A stretch of DNA of 19,840 nucleotides from Eubacterium limosum (lineage in GTDB: Bacteria > Bacillota > Clostridia > Eubacteriales > Eubacteriaceae): positions 1-19,840 of the forward strand of contig CAUEUD010000049.1 of NCBI GenBank assembly GCA_959020865.1, given 5' to 3'. Shown here in pieces: positions 7,870 to 15,914 of the stretch (positions are counted from its first letter, which is position 1; each line of letters starts with the position of its first letter). The notes beneath the pieces are model-generated. The model ran no database searches. It was not told the origin of the DNA and worked only from the letters and a program-made list of their open reading frames with translations. The translations under genes were made by a program, and so were the position numbers.

Positions 7870-8934
7870 ATGGAAAAAAAGCGTAAAATTTTAAAGATCG
7901 TCAGGCGTGCGGCGCTGGCGCTGGTCCTGCTGGCCGCCGTGCTTTTAATAAGCCGCGCGGTGGCCATGCGGGTGGTCTATGACCGGGCAGTTAGGAACAA
8001 TGCGGTCAGCCAGCTTGAGACGCTGAAATTGGACGGTGAGGAGCAGAGCGTGCTCATCGAGGGAAAAAGCGAGGATAATCCTGTACTCATCATGCTGCAC
8101 GGCGGCCCCCAGTCTCCGATTATATACGGAACCGGTTACCGCGGCGACACGCCCGAGCTCACCGAGCATTTTCTGGTTGTGTACTGGGACTGCTGGGGCT
8201 GTGGCAAAAATTTTACAGACGACACAGAGTCGGTGACCCTTGAGCGCCAGATTGCCATGACCTGTGATCTGGTCAGAGCCATGAAGGCTCAGTATCCCGG
8301 ACGAAAGATTTATCTGTTCGGCTACTCCAACGGAACCATTCTGACCACATCTGCCGCTGAAACCATAGGGGACGACCTGGCGGGAATCATCAATCTGGGA
8401 CCCATTACCAGTCTGAGGGATGCACAGGAGATGGCTTATCAGGCGTTGAGGACAGAAGATATGTCCGAATGGGACAAAAGGGTGCTTGAGGAGAGCTATG
8501 AACGGAATGACCTCGAGGGCTTTTCAAAGCTTGAGGAGATGGTGACACTCAAGACCAGCAGAATGTTTTACTGGAGGGATCTGTTTTCCAACACACGGCT
8601 CCTGGGCTACTTTGCACGCGTATTCTACAGCCCGGATTACAGCCTGGCAGACATCTACCACGCTTATTACGCGTCCATCTTCGGGGGCTCCCGCTTCACA
8701 ACGCTTCGGCAGCAGATCTATGAGGCCGATGAAAAAGAAGCCCTGGAAAACCTGAAGGTACCGGTTCTGATCCTGCAGTCTGAGGGTGATATCTATGGAT
8801 CGGCGGATTTCTTCAGCCAGCTGGCAGCTCAAAAGAATAACGTCACCTTTATCCAGATACCGGAAAGTGCCCACCTGCCTACCAATGCAGGGTTTGAGGC
8901 TGTAAACCAGGCTGTGAATGATTTCGCGAGGTAA
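7870..8934 (+). CDS. Membrane-anchored alpha/beta hydrolase (proline iminopeptidase-like)
   Basis: A 354-residue protein with a basic N terminus followed by one hydrophobic helix (about 14-33), which is a signal anchor that would place the catalytic domain outside the membrane. The hydrolase domain has HGGPQ (77-81, as in prolyl iminopeptidases of the S33 family), VYWDCWGCG (104-112), the nucleophile elbow GYSNG with S153, acid D307 in SEGDIYG, and His H335 in ESAHLPT. The ATG at 7870 is preferred because AGAAGGGTG (7850-7858) lies 11 nt upstream; an ATG at 7840 would overlap the previous gene with poor spacing, and a TTG at 7861 is also possible. It is the last gene of the operon, before a strong terminator. 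Being outside the membrane, it is the better candidate for acting on lipids or peptides of the envelope. The substrate is not known. Confidence 0.85.
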   Translation: MEKKRKILKIVRRAALALVLLAAVLLISRAVAMRVVYDRAVRNNAVSQLETLKLDGEEQSVLIEGKSEDNPVLIMLHGGPQSPIIYGTGYRGDTPELTEHFLVVYWDCWGCGKNFTDDTESVTLERQIAMTCDLVRAMKAQYPGRKIYLFGYSNGTILTTSAAETIGDDLAGIINLGPITSLRDAQEMAYQALRTEDMSEWDKRVLEESYERNDLEGFSKLEEMVTLKTSRMFYWRDLFSNTRLLGYFARVFYSPDYSLADIYHAYYASIFGGSRFTTLRQQIYEADEKEALENLKVPVLILQSEGDIYGSADFFSQLAAQKNNVTFIQIPESAHLPTNAGFEAVNQAVNDFAR

Positions 8935-8981
8935 AATATAAAACTGAATGATCGTTTTGGGCGTGTGGCCCAACAGGTCAG

Positions 8982-9018
8982 GCCCCTGTTTTCATAGAAA
9001 GAAAACAGGGGCTTTTTT
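8982..9018 (+). terminator. Strong rho-independent terminator of the envelope operon
   Basis: GCCCCTGTTTTC (8982-8993) pairs perfectly over 12 bp with GAAAACAGGGGC (9001-9012) around a 7-nt loop, followed by six T (9013-9018). A smaller hairpin, TTGGGC/GCCCAA, lies just upstream at about 8957-8973. Confidence 0.92.
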
Positions 9019-9050
9019 AATTTGAATAAAAGCCACATTTATGTCACATT

Positions 9051-9106
9051 TTGTCCGTGAAAATGAACGCGAAGTGCTTTTTCGGACAATATAATTTCTG
9101 TATAAT
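9051..9106 (+). promoter_or_regulatory. Promoter and inverted repeat upstream of the pilus operon
   Basis: Two TATAAT boxes (9090-9095 and 9101-9106, the latter preceded by TG) lie about 130 bases before the first pilus gene. A 7-bp inverted repeat, TTGTCCG (9051-9057) and CGGACAA (9083-9089), abuts and slightly overlaps the -10 region, where a -35 box would be expected. No good -35 box is seen. The repeat could be an operator. The remaining leader to 9231 is AT-rich and contains no gene; a small TTCGA-GCT-TCGAA hairpin lies just before the ribosome site. Confidence 0.45.
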
Positions 9107-9231
9107 AATGATTACAATAAAGTCTTACGACAATTCTTTTGTGATAAAAAAAGGTATCGATAGTGTTTTAAAAAGTATTTATATGCGATTATACCAATTT
9201 TTGTTTCGAGCTTCGAAGGGGGTGATAAAGC

Positions 9232-11688
9232 ATGGGGAATCCCAAAAAAGTACCAGATGGCCGGAAAAAGAATGGCGACAGGACGACTGACCGCGTCGTC
9301 CTCCTCACTGTTCTGACCTTGTTGATATTGTTGATCGCACAGACGCTGTCCTTTTCAAAAACCGTCCAGGCAGAGAGCCCTTTAAATTTGGATAACGTTC
9401 AGGATACCGCTGCGGCTGTAACCGACACAGAAGTGAACATCAACGGGCTGATGTACCGGCTGAACAACAGCACACATAAGGCAGTTCTTCTCGGAAATAT
9501 AAGTCTGGAAGGCGTTATAACCATTCCTGAGGAGGTGAATTATGGGGGAGATACCTACAGTGTTACCGAAATTGCCGACGATGCTTTTTCAGCCAACAAC
9601 GCGGCCAATCAGAAAATCACAGGTTTTGTCTTTGAAAATAAAAAGAATTTATTGGAAACCATTGGTGCATCTGCTTTCTATGGGCATAAGAACTATACAG
9701 GTGCGCTGGATGTGCCCCATTCCGTTAAAACCCTTGGATTGGAGGCTTACCGGGATGCCGGCTTTACCAGCCTGACCCATAAAAAGGTTGCAGGCCTGCA
9801 GGATGGGATCAGCTATCCGTCTCTTGCAGGGGTGCGTCCCGCGCTTCGGGATGAGGCGGAATTGAGAGAAGAGGGCTACGAAAGCATTGTGGACAGCAGT
9901 GAGGGAAACATTTCGCTGCGAAAATCTGCTAAGTGGACCAATGAGAATTTGACAGAGGCCGAGATCCTCATCGAATATGGTGAAAATGAGCAACTCGTCT
10001 CAAATCTTGACTTCGTCTTTGTGATGGACTACAGCAGCTCCATGCTCACACCGGCAGCGGCCACAGGAATCAGTGACCATCAGCAGTATTCCTACCCGAG
10101 ATCCTTTTATATGGAAGATCTGGTGCGGGATACGGCAGAGGCGATTCTGGGCGATGAAACCGGCCAGAGCAGCAACCGGGTCGGGCTGGTTGCTTTCGGC
10201 GGAGTGAACGGTGCGGCACATGACATGGGCTCCTTATTGTGGACCACCGGTTTCACCCAAAATCTTCAGGATATTGACACAACCCTGACAGGCCATCCTC
10301 TCATTGACGATAATGTCACAGATTACACAGCAGGAATGAAAGGGGCCGCCCAGCTGATTGAAGAGAGAGACCAGCAGGTGGACTCGGAATATAAGAACAG
10401 AAAAACAGTCATATTCTTTTTGAGTGACGGAATGCCTCTGCCAGAAAGCGCCAACGGCATTGCGGAGGCCAAGCAGCTGAAAGGAATGGGGGTCGAGATT
10501 TTACCCATCGCCATGTATACCTCTCAAAACAGCTCCTTACAGGCACTGTCTAGCAGCGGAGCAGTCTATGATGCCGGGGACACTGCCAAGTTTGAGGAAG
10601 CGGTTGAGCAGGCGCTTTTGGAAGCCGCAGAAAATGCGGTTATCGCCAATACCGAGGTGGTGGATGTGCTCTCTGAGCACTTTGTTTTCCAGAACGGCAA
10701 TGACGCCGACGCTGCTGTGTCCGCAGGAGGCGGAATCGCCAGTGTTTCGTCCGGCCAGGCAGTCTGGAATTTGAGCGGGTGCAGTACAGGTACGGTTCAT
10801 ACCCTGACGCTGAAGATCAGGCTGGCAGATGGAACAGAGATGGAAAAGGCGGGCGCGCTGCCCACCAACAAAAGCTTGGAGACAACAGGCAATGGGATTA
10901 TAACAAAATCACAGCCAGAGCTGGAGCGCTATCTGATCAACTACCAGTTTGTCAGCGAGACGGACCCGGAAGCACAGCTCCCGGAGGCAGTCATGGCCCA
11001 GCTGCCACAGACAGAAGGGGGCTTTCGGGATGCCGCGAAAGTGTATCCTCAGGCCGTTACAGAAAAGCAGGTGACAGCCGAGAATGGCGAAGTTTGGGTT
11101 TTTAGAGGATGGGATCAGGATGAGGTAACGATCAATAAGGGAAATGTGCTGTATACAGGAAAGTGGGCCAGGCCGCAGGTCAGCTTTGAGTTTATCAAGG
11201 TGGACGGCAGCGGCGGTGGAGCACCGCTGGGCGGAGCAGGCTTTACACTTTATGAATGCAGATTAAAAAATGATCCAGGCCACACGCACACAGAACTGGC
11301 CACAGGAAACGCCCAGGACTGCTGGCAGGAAAAGCTGACGGGCGTCAGCGCTGCCGACACCGGGCAGGTCCGCTTTGATGGGCTTGATATCGGGCAGTAT
11401 ATGCTGGTGGAGACAAAAACAAAAGAAGGCTACACGCTGCCGCACGGACAGTGGCTGATCACAGCAAAGTCAGACGGCGCTTTTGAAATCGAGGGGAAAG
11501 GAACCTCGCTGCCACCGGCCTTTGCGCTTACCTATGACGAGCAGGGACGCACAGTTTACGAGCTGCCAAACTATAAAACAGGAGACGTCCCGCTGACAGG
11601 CGGTTTTGGCGCTGTACTGTTGACAGCAGGTGGAGTGATTATGATCGGCCTCGCTGCCGCGCAGCTGATCATGGCCCGAAAAAAATAA
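9232..11688 (+). CDS. Sortase-anchored tip adhesin with vWA, SHIRT-like and CnaB-type domains
   Basis: An 818-residue cell-wall protein, probably the pilus tip or accessory adhesin. A long signal peptide (membrane helix 21-41) ends at VQA-ES (cut after about 47). Residues 85-185 resemble BspA-type leucine-rich repeats (VTEIADDAFS, LETIGASAFYG). A vWA domain spans about 258-475, with an intact MIDAS: DYSSS at 266-270, T366, and D399 in FFLSDG. Residues about 568-646 resemble a SHIRT repeat (LINYQFVSET...VWVFRGWDQD...YTGKW). A SpaA/CnaB-type domain (650-750) ends with an E-box-like YMLVETKTKEGY. The sorting signal reads VPLTG (786-790), an LPXTG variant, followed by a membrane helix and ARKK. 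A GGGGGTG ribosome site is well placed before the ATG. It is first in a three-gene pilus locus. Confidence 0.88.
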   Translation: MGNPKKVPDGRKKNGDRTTDRVVLLTVLTLLILLIAQTLSFSKTVQAESPLNLDNVQDTAAAVTDTEVNINGLMYRLNNSTHKAVLLGNISLEGVITIPEEVNYGGDTYSVTEIADDAFSANNAANQKITGFVFENKKNLLETIGASAFYGHKNYTGALDVPHSVKTLGLEAYRDAGFTSLTHKKVAGLQDGISYPSLAGVRPALRDEAELREEGYESIVDSSEGNISLRKSAKWTNENLTEAEILIEYGENEQLVSNLDFVFVMDYSSSMLTPAAATGISDHQQYSYPRSFYMEDLVRDTAEAILGDETGQSSNRVGLVAFGGVNGAAHDMGSLLWTTGFTQNLQDIDTTLTGHPLIDDNVTDYTAGMKGAAQLIEERDQQVDSEYKNRKTVIFFLSDGMPLPESANGIAEAKQLKGMGVEILPIAMYTSQNSSLQALSSSGAVYDAGDTAKFEEAVEQALLEAAENAVIANTEVVDVLSEHFVFQNGNDADAAVSAGGGIASVSSGQAVWNLSGCSTGTVHTLTLKIRLADGTEMEKAGALPTNKSLETTGNGIITKSQPELERYLINYQFVSETDPEAQLPEAVMAQLPQTEGGFRDAAKVYPQAVTEKQVTAENGEVWVFRGWDQDEVTINKGNVLYTGKWARPQVSFEFIKVDGSGGGAPLGGAGFTLYECRLKNDPGHTHTELATGNAQDCWQEKLTGVSAADTGQVRFDGLDIGQYMLVETKTKEGYTLPHGQWLITAKSDGAFEIEGKGTSLPPAFALTYDEQGRTVYELPNYKTGDVPLTGGFGAVLLTAGGVIMIGLAAAQLIMARKK

Positions 11689-11769
11689 GGATTAGGACTA
11701 ATGATGAATAACGGCAGGAGGTATCTGCTGCTGTTAAACAAAGTATTTTAAAGGAAAGGAATAAAACTC

Positions 11770-13401
11770 ATGAAAAAGAAGTTTAGTTCAATGGTAGCAA
11801 GCATAGCGATCGTAACAGTGATGATGGCATCTTTATTCGTGCCGCTGGCCAACGCCGCGCCCATGACAGGGACACTGCATATTCTAAAATATTCAATGGA
11901 CGATGTCAGCCAGGCGGGCGAGAGCACAGGAGGCCTGCAGGAAAACGGGCAGCTGCCAGCCAACGCCGTTCCCCTCGCCGGTGTTATCTTTGAGGTGTCT
12001 GAAATGACGCCTGCGGATGGTAAAGCCTGGGGAGACAGTGATCTGATTTTTCCAAAAACCGGACAGGAGGCCATTGATGCCGCCAATGCAGGGCTCGTAA
12101 AGCTTGCGCCGCTGACGACCGGCATGAATGGAACCAACCGTTATGAAACCAACCAGAACGGACAGATTGACATTCCAGACTTAAATGGCTATTATCTGGT
12201 GCGCGAGGTGTCAAGCGCCCAGGGTGTTAAGACAGCGGTTGAACCCTTTGTGGTTTCTGTACCCATGGTAGACCCCACCGATAATGCAACCTGGCTTGAG
12301 GATGTCTATGTATACCCGAAAAATGAACTGTCAAGTGTGAAGAAAACCGTTGACGGCGGCCTGCTGTCACACGGAGAGAACCCAAATACCTGGAAAATAA
12401 CCACCCATGTGCCGAATACAATCGGCCAGGCAGCCCAGAACGCAGATGCGGGCAAAGGGTATTTCCACATTGTCGACCAGCTGGACCCCAACTTTGTACA
12501 TGAGAGCGGTTCTGTAAAGGTCACAGGCGATAAATCCGGCGAATTGATAAGAGACCATCACTATGAAGTGATCGAGCCCTCTGCCGATAACAATAATACC
12601 ATGACGGTTAAGCTTAAAAAAGAAGGGATGGAGCAGTTAGCCAACGGCGACGGGTCCGGGCAGGATACGGTGCTGTCCGTCGAATTCAGATCCAGCATGG
12701 CAGATGATTACGACCACAACGTGTCCATTCACAATAATGCGCAGGTCTTTTACTCCTTCGAGGGAGACCCGGATAACCCAGATCCACCGACAGAACCAAC
12801 AGATAAGCCCTTTATTTTCGATGGTATGGTTGGATTTATCAAAGTCGCAGCTGATGAGGATGAGGTCATTCCGGCGAGAAGCCAGAATAAAAAACCACTG
12901 GAAGGCGCATACTTCCAGATCGCAGCAAGTGAAGCCGATGCGTTGAATGGGAATTTCATTACACGCAACGGCATCGTGGTCAAGGAACAGTCCGATGCCA
13001 GCGGGGTCGTTCGCTTTAAAGGTCTGAAGCTTACGCCAGAATTTGATGTGAGCGGTAACTTTACAGGCTTTGTGCAGGACAGCTTCTGGGCCGTTGAGGT
13101 TCAGGCGCCGGATGGCTACAATCTGGTAGACGGTCCGATCAAAATCACCATTGACGCGGCCGCTTTCGGAAATAAAATCGACGAACAGGGCAGACCGATT
13201 CCAAACACAGTAGAGCTGAAAAACGGCCAGGAATTTGCCAATGTCGAGCTGTCTGTGGTCAATACACCGAGTAACTCAAGATTAGTGCTGCCAAAGACAG
13301 GGGGAATGGGAACCCTGATGTTCACAGCTGGCGGTATTGCGTTAATTGGCGTGGCCGTTGTGCTGCTGGTCGTGTACCGTAAAAAGACAAAACAGAATTA
13401 A
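11770..13401 (+). CDS. Major pilin, SpaH/EbpB-like, LPXTG-anchored
   Basis: A 543-residue backbone pilin. The signal peptide ends near residue 29 (ANA-AP). The first domain (31-185) ends in WLEDVYVYPKN (175-185), a full match to the pilin motif; K184 is the lysine joined by sortase to the Thr of the next subunit. A middle domain (about 186-330) and a CnaB-type domain (about 353-500) follow. The E-box-like segment WAVEVQAPDGY (440-450) supplies E443 for a likely internal isopeptide bond. The sorting signal LPKTG is at 507-511, followed by a membrane helix and RKKTKQN. AAAGGAAAGGA (11750-11760) lies 9 nt before the ATG. Pilus locus context, with the adhesin upstream and a class C sortase downstream, supports the call strongly. 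Confidence 0.93.
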   Translation: MKKKFSSMVASIAIVTVMMASLFVPLANAAPMTGTLHILKYSMDDVSQAGESTGGLQENGQLPANAVPLAGVIFEVSEMTPADGKAWGDSDLIFPKTGQEAIDAANAGLVKLAPLTTGMNGTNRYETNQNGQIDIPDLNGYYLVREVSSAQGVKTAVEPFVVSVPMVDPTDNATWLEDVYVYPKNELSSVKKTVDGGLLSHGENPNTWKITTHVPNTIGQAAQNADAGKGYFHIVDQLDPNFVHESGSVKVTGDKSGELIRDHHYEVIEPSADNNNTMTVKLKKEGMEQLANGDGSGQDTVLSVEFRSSMADDYDHNVSIHNNAQVFYSFEGDPDNPDPPTEPTDKPFIFDGMVGFIKVAADEDEVIPARSQNKKPLEGAYFQIAASEADALNGNFITRNGIVVKEQSDASGVVRFKGLKLTPEFDVSGNFTGFVQDSFWAVEVQAPDGYNLVDGPIKITIDAAAFGNKIDEQGRPIPNTVELKNGQEFANVELSVVNTPSNSRLVLPKTGGMGTLMFTAGGIALIGVAVVLLVVYRKKTKQN

Positions 13402-13417
13402 TTAGAAAAATGTTGCC

Positions 13418-13450
13418 AAAGGGTAAAGCAGCCAGTGCTTTACCCTTTTT
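13418..13450 (+). terminator. Hairpin with short T-run between pilin and sortase genes
   Basis: AAAGGGTAAAGCA (13418-13430) pairs perfectly over 13 bp with TGCTTTACCCTTT (13436-13448) around a 5-nt loop, and the T-run is five long (13446-13450). The sortase ribosome site follows at once (13456-13469) and no new promoter is apparent in between. It probably acts as a partial terminator or mRNA-end stabiliser, making pilin mRNA more abundant than sortase mRNA. Confidence 0.75.
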
Positions 13451-13474
13451 ATGATAAGGAGATGAGGTGACGCT

Positions 13475-14296
13475 GTGAAAATGACAATAGGAATCGCACT
13501 GACCTTTTTAGTCGGTATCCTTTTATTCAGCTATCCGTATCTGGCCAGCTATTTATCTGAGGTCAATGGCTCCTACGCAGTGGAAAGCTACCGTGAGGGC
13601 GTAGAACAGACAGACAGCACCCAGATAGAGGCTGCCTGGCAGGAAGCAGTAAAGTATAATGACAGCCTCTCGGGAAGCCCAGTGCGGGACCCCTTTGTGG
13701 CAGGGAGCGGGATGGTCATGCAGGATAATTACTATGAGGTGCTGAACCTCTACGACAGCATGGGCTACATCGAAATTCCCAAAATCAGGGTTGAACTGCC
13801 CATCTACCACGGGACCTCAGAAGCTGTGCTGCAAAAGGGCAGCGGACACCTGGAGGGCTCCTCACTGCCCATTGGCGGGGAGGGCACGCACTCTGTGCTG
13901 ACAGGACATTCAGGACTGGTGCACGCCAAAATTTTTACCGACCTGTCCGAACTGGAAAGGGGAGATCTGTTCTTGATAAATGTGCTGGATCGGGTTGCCG
14001 CCTACGAGGTAGACCAGATACAGGTGGTCGAGCCCAATGATACACAGAATTTAAAGAGGGTGCCCGGAGAAGATTACTGCACACTGATCACCTGTACACC
14101 CTATGGCGTCAACAGCCACAGGCTCCTTGTAAGGGGAACCAGGGTTGAATATGCGCCCCAGACAGAGACGCCTGCCCAGGTGCCGCGCGGGCTGACATCC
14201 GAGCAGAGGCTGCTGCTGGCGGCCGCGGGCATTGCGAGCGTTGTTGTCCTTAGTGTTATGGCTGTGGCTGTGAAAAAAACCAGGAGAAAGAAATAA
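13475..14296 (+). CDS. Class C (pilin-polymerising) sortase
   Basis: A 273-residue transpeptidase that joins pilins outside the membrane. It has an N-terminal membrane helix (about 5-28) and a second C-terminal helix (about 246-266) followed by KKTRRKK, an arrangement typical of class C. The lid motif DPF is at 72-74, catalytic H145 lies in LTGHSG, C207 in LITCTPYG and R216 in SHRLLVRG. The GTG at 13475 has GAGGTG (13464-13469) 5 nt upstream; an ATG two codons later is also possible. It is the only sortase seen at the locus, so it must handle the LPKTG pilin and possibly the VPLTG adhesin; a separate housekeeping sortase would attach the fibre to the wall. The stop codon lies in the terminator stem. 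Confidence 0.93.
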   Translation: MKMTIGIALTFLVGILLFSYPYLASYLSEVNGSYAVESYREGVEQTDSTQIEAAWQEAVKYNDSLSGSPVRDPFVAGSGMVMQDNYYEVLNLYDSMGYIEIPKIRVELPIYHGTSEAVLQKGSGHLEGSSLPIGGEGTHSVLTGHSGLVHAKIFTDLSELERGDLFLINVLDRVAAYEVDQIQVVEPNDTQNLKRVPGEDYCTLITCTPYGVNSHRLLVRGTRVEYAPQTETPAQVPRGLTSEQRLLLAAAGIASVVVLSVMAVAVKKTRRKK

Positions 14297-14330
14297 GAGG
14301 GTTACGTCGAAAAAACGTAACCCTCTTATT
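14292..14330. terminator. Bidirectional terminator between convergent pilus and methyltransferase loci
   Basis: A perfect 16-bp stem pairs 14292-14307 (AATAAGAGGGTTACGT) with 14315-14330 (ACGTAACCCTCTTATT) around a 7-nt loop. AT-rich arm ends (TTATTT on the + strand; the mirrored A-rich side on the - strand) flank it. It serves the sortase gene and the sigma-54 activator gene, which converge here. Confidence 0.8.
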
Positions 14331-14348
14331 TCAGGTTAAAGGCTGTTT

Positions 14349-15794
14349 TCAGCCGTTTTGTTTGATCTGGTAGACCTTAAGCTTGTACTGAAGGTTCTGC
14401 CTTGAAATGCCCAGTTCCTTGGCACTCTTGCTGATATTAAAGTCGTTGTTTATCAGCACTTCGTTTAGAATCTGCTTTTCGATGCGGTTGAGGGTTGACT
14501 TCAGGTCCGTATCATTTTCACGGTCAGCCAGAAATTTGTCATGCAGCTTCTTTTCGGTATGATTTTTCTTAATGTATGACGGCAGCAAATCAGTGGTCAG
14601 CACTGTGTCCTGATACTGAGCCATGTAGATGGCATGGGTGACCGTGTGCTTGAGCTCACGAATGTTTCCGGGCCAGTCGTGGCCGAGAAGCATATCGGCG
14701 GCCTCGTCGGAAACCTGGTAAAGGCTCTTGCCCATGGCCACCGCTTCGGAGGAGAGAAAGGACTGCACCAGCTCCATAATATCTGAGCGGCGTTCGCTGA
14801 GGCTGGGAAGCGTAATGGAAAAGACAGCGAGGCGGTAGTAAAGGTCAGAGCGGAGCCGCCCCTCATCCACAGCCTCCAACGGGTCCTGGTTCAGAGCACT
14901 GAGTACCCGGACATCCATGTCCAGCTCTTTGTTGCCGCCGACTTTTCGGTAGCGTTTGGTTTCGAGCACACGCAGCAGCTTGGACTGAAGGGTCATGTTC
15001 ATGGAGTTGATTTCATCCAGAAACAGCGTGCCGCCCCGAGCGGTTTCCAGAAGACCCTTAGCGTCCACCGCGCCGGTAAAGGAGCCCTTGACAGTACCAA
15101 AAAGGGTACTTTCCAGAAGGTTTTCAGGAATGGCAGAGCAGTTGATGGCCACAAAGGGATTGTGGGCGCGGCTGCTGTCATTGTGAATACTCTGGGCAAA
15201 GACTTCCTTCCCGGTACCGGTGGGGCCAGCGAGAAGGATGGGGGCATTGGTCTGGGCAGCAATTTTGCCCTGGCGCACACATTCCAGTGTCGCCACACTG
15301 GAGCCGACCACGTCCTTAAAGGTAAACTGGGTACCGTTGTCCTTAAGCTGCTGGTTTTTCAGATCATTTTGCAGCTTGTCAATGGTTTTGGCCATGTGCA
15401 TATAGTCCGAGATATCCCGGTAAATGCAGATGGCAGCCTCCACATTTTTCTGGCCGTCGGCGGAGAAAACCGGATAGGTGCTGCTGATGACATCAGCCAG
15501 CTTGCCAGAAGGGGACTCATACTTGACATGAACATCCTGAACTTTTTTTCCGGTTTTTAAGACATAATCCTGCATGGACTCGTTTTCAATATAATTATAG
15601 AGCGTGTGAGTATCCTTACCGATAACATCCTCATGCTTCATGTTCTCGATCTTTTCGCAGCCCTTGGAATAGCAGACGATTTTGCCAGTATTGTCAACGA
15701 CGTGTATACAGACATCCTCAATGCGTTCGATCGCCTTTACGGGAAGACTTTCTCGCTCCAATGCTTCTTCAATCGTGTCTTTCTTATTTTTCAA
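14349..15794 (-). CDS. RocR-like PAS/sigma-54-dependent transcriptional activator
   Basis: A 481-residue enhancer-binding protein. Residues about 21-130 form a PAS-like sensor domain, 130-155 a helical linker, and 158-400 the AAA+ sigma-54-interaction domain: Walker A GPTGTGKE (190-197), the sigma-54 contact loop GSFTGA (237-242; usually GAFTGA), Walker B TLFLDE (256-261), R313/R315 region, and sensor II WPGNIREL (374-381). A Fis-type helix-turn-helix lies at 453-473 (ISKSAKELGISRQNLQYKL). The LFGTVKGSFTGAVD and DEINSM wording is that of RocR-type regulators. The start is TTG at 15794, set by GGAGGTGA (15808-15801) 6 nt upstream. It follows the methyltransferase genes and probably activates the -24/-12 promoter at 19765-19779; the PAS domain may sense the substrate or a signal derived from it. 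Confidence 0.92.
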   Translation of the reverse strand: MKNKKDTIEEALERESLPVKAIERIEDVCIHVVDNTGKIVCYSKGCEKIENMKHEDVIGKDTHTLYNYIENESMQDYVLKTGKKVQDVHVKYESPSGKLADVISSTYPVFSADGQKNVEAAICIYRDISDYMHMAKTIDKLQNDLKNQQLKDNGTQFTFKDVVGSSVATLECVRQGKIAAQTNAPILLAGPTGTGKEVFAQSIHNDSSRAHNPFVAINCSAIPENLLESTLFGTVKGSFTGAVDAKGLLETARGGTLFLDEINSMNMTLQSKLLRVLETKRYRKVGGNKELDMDVRVLSALNQDPLEAVDEGRLRSDLYYRLAVFSITLPSLSERRSDIMELVQSFLSSEAVAMGKSLYQVSDEAADMLLGHDWPGNIRELKHTVTHAIYMAQYQDTVLTTDLLPSYIKKNHTEKKLHDKFLADRENDTDLKSTLNRIEKQILNEVLINNDFNISKSAKELGISRQNLQYKLKVYQIKQNG

Positions 15795-15847
15795 ACGCGC
15801 TCACCTCCAACGATTAACTGTTCTGTATTAAGCATAGCACACATTAC

Positions 15848-15885
15848 AAAAAATGGGTAGAGGGCAGCCTGAAATGAGACTGCCC
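15848..15885 (-). terminator. Possible terminator after the second MttB-like gene
   Basis: On the - strand, GGGCAG and CTGCCC (15885-15880 and 15867-15862) form a 6-bp stem with a 12-nt loop. A run of six T follows (15853-15848), but 8 nt after the stem, which is more than usual. It would separate the methyltransferase genes from the activator. Nothing else is recognised in this 120-nt gap except the activator's ribosome site. Confidence 0.4.
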
Positions 15886-15914
15886 AAAATTCAAACATGT
15901 TATTAATAAGGGGA

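Noticed and set aside
9051..9290. Small open frame overlapping the start of the adhesin gene
   Set aside because: It crosses the promoter and ribosome site of the adhesin in another frame and has no start signal of its own.
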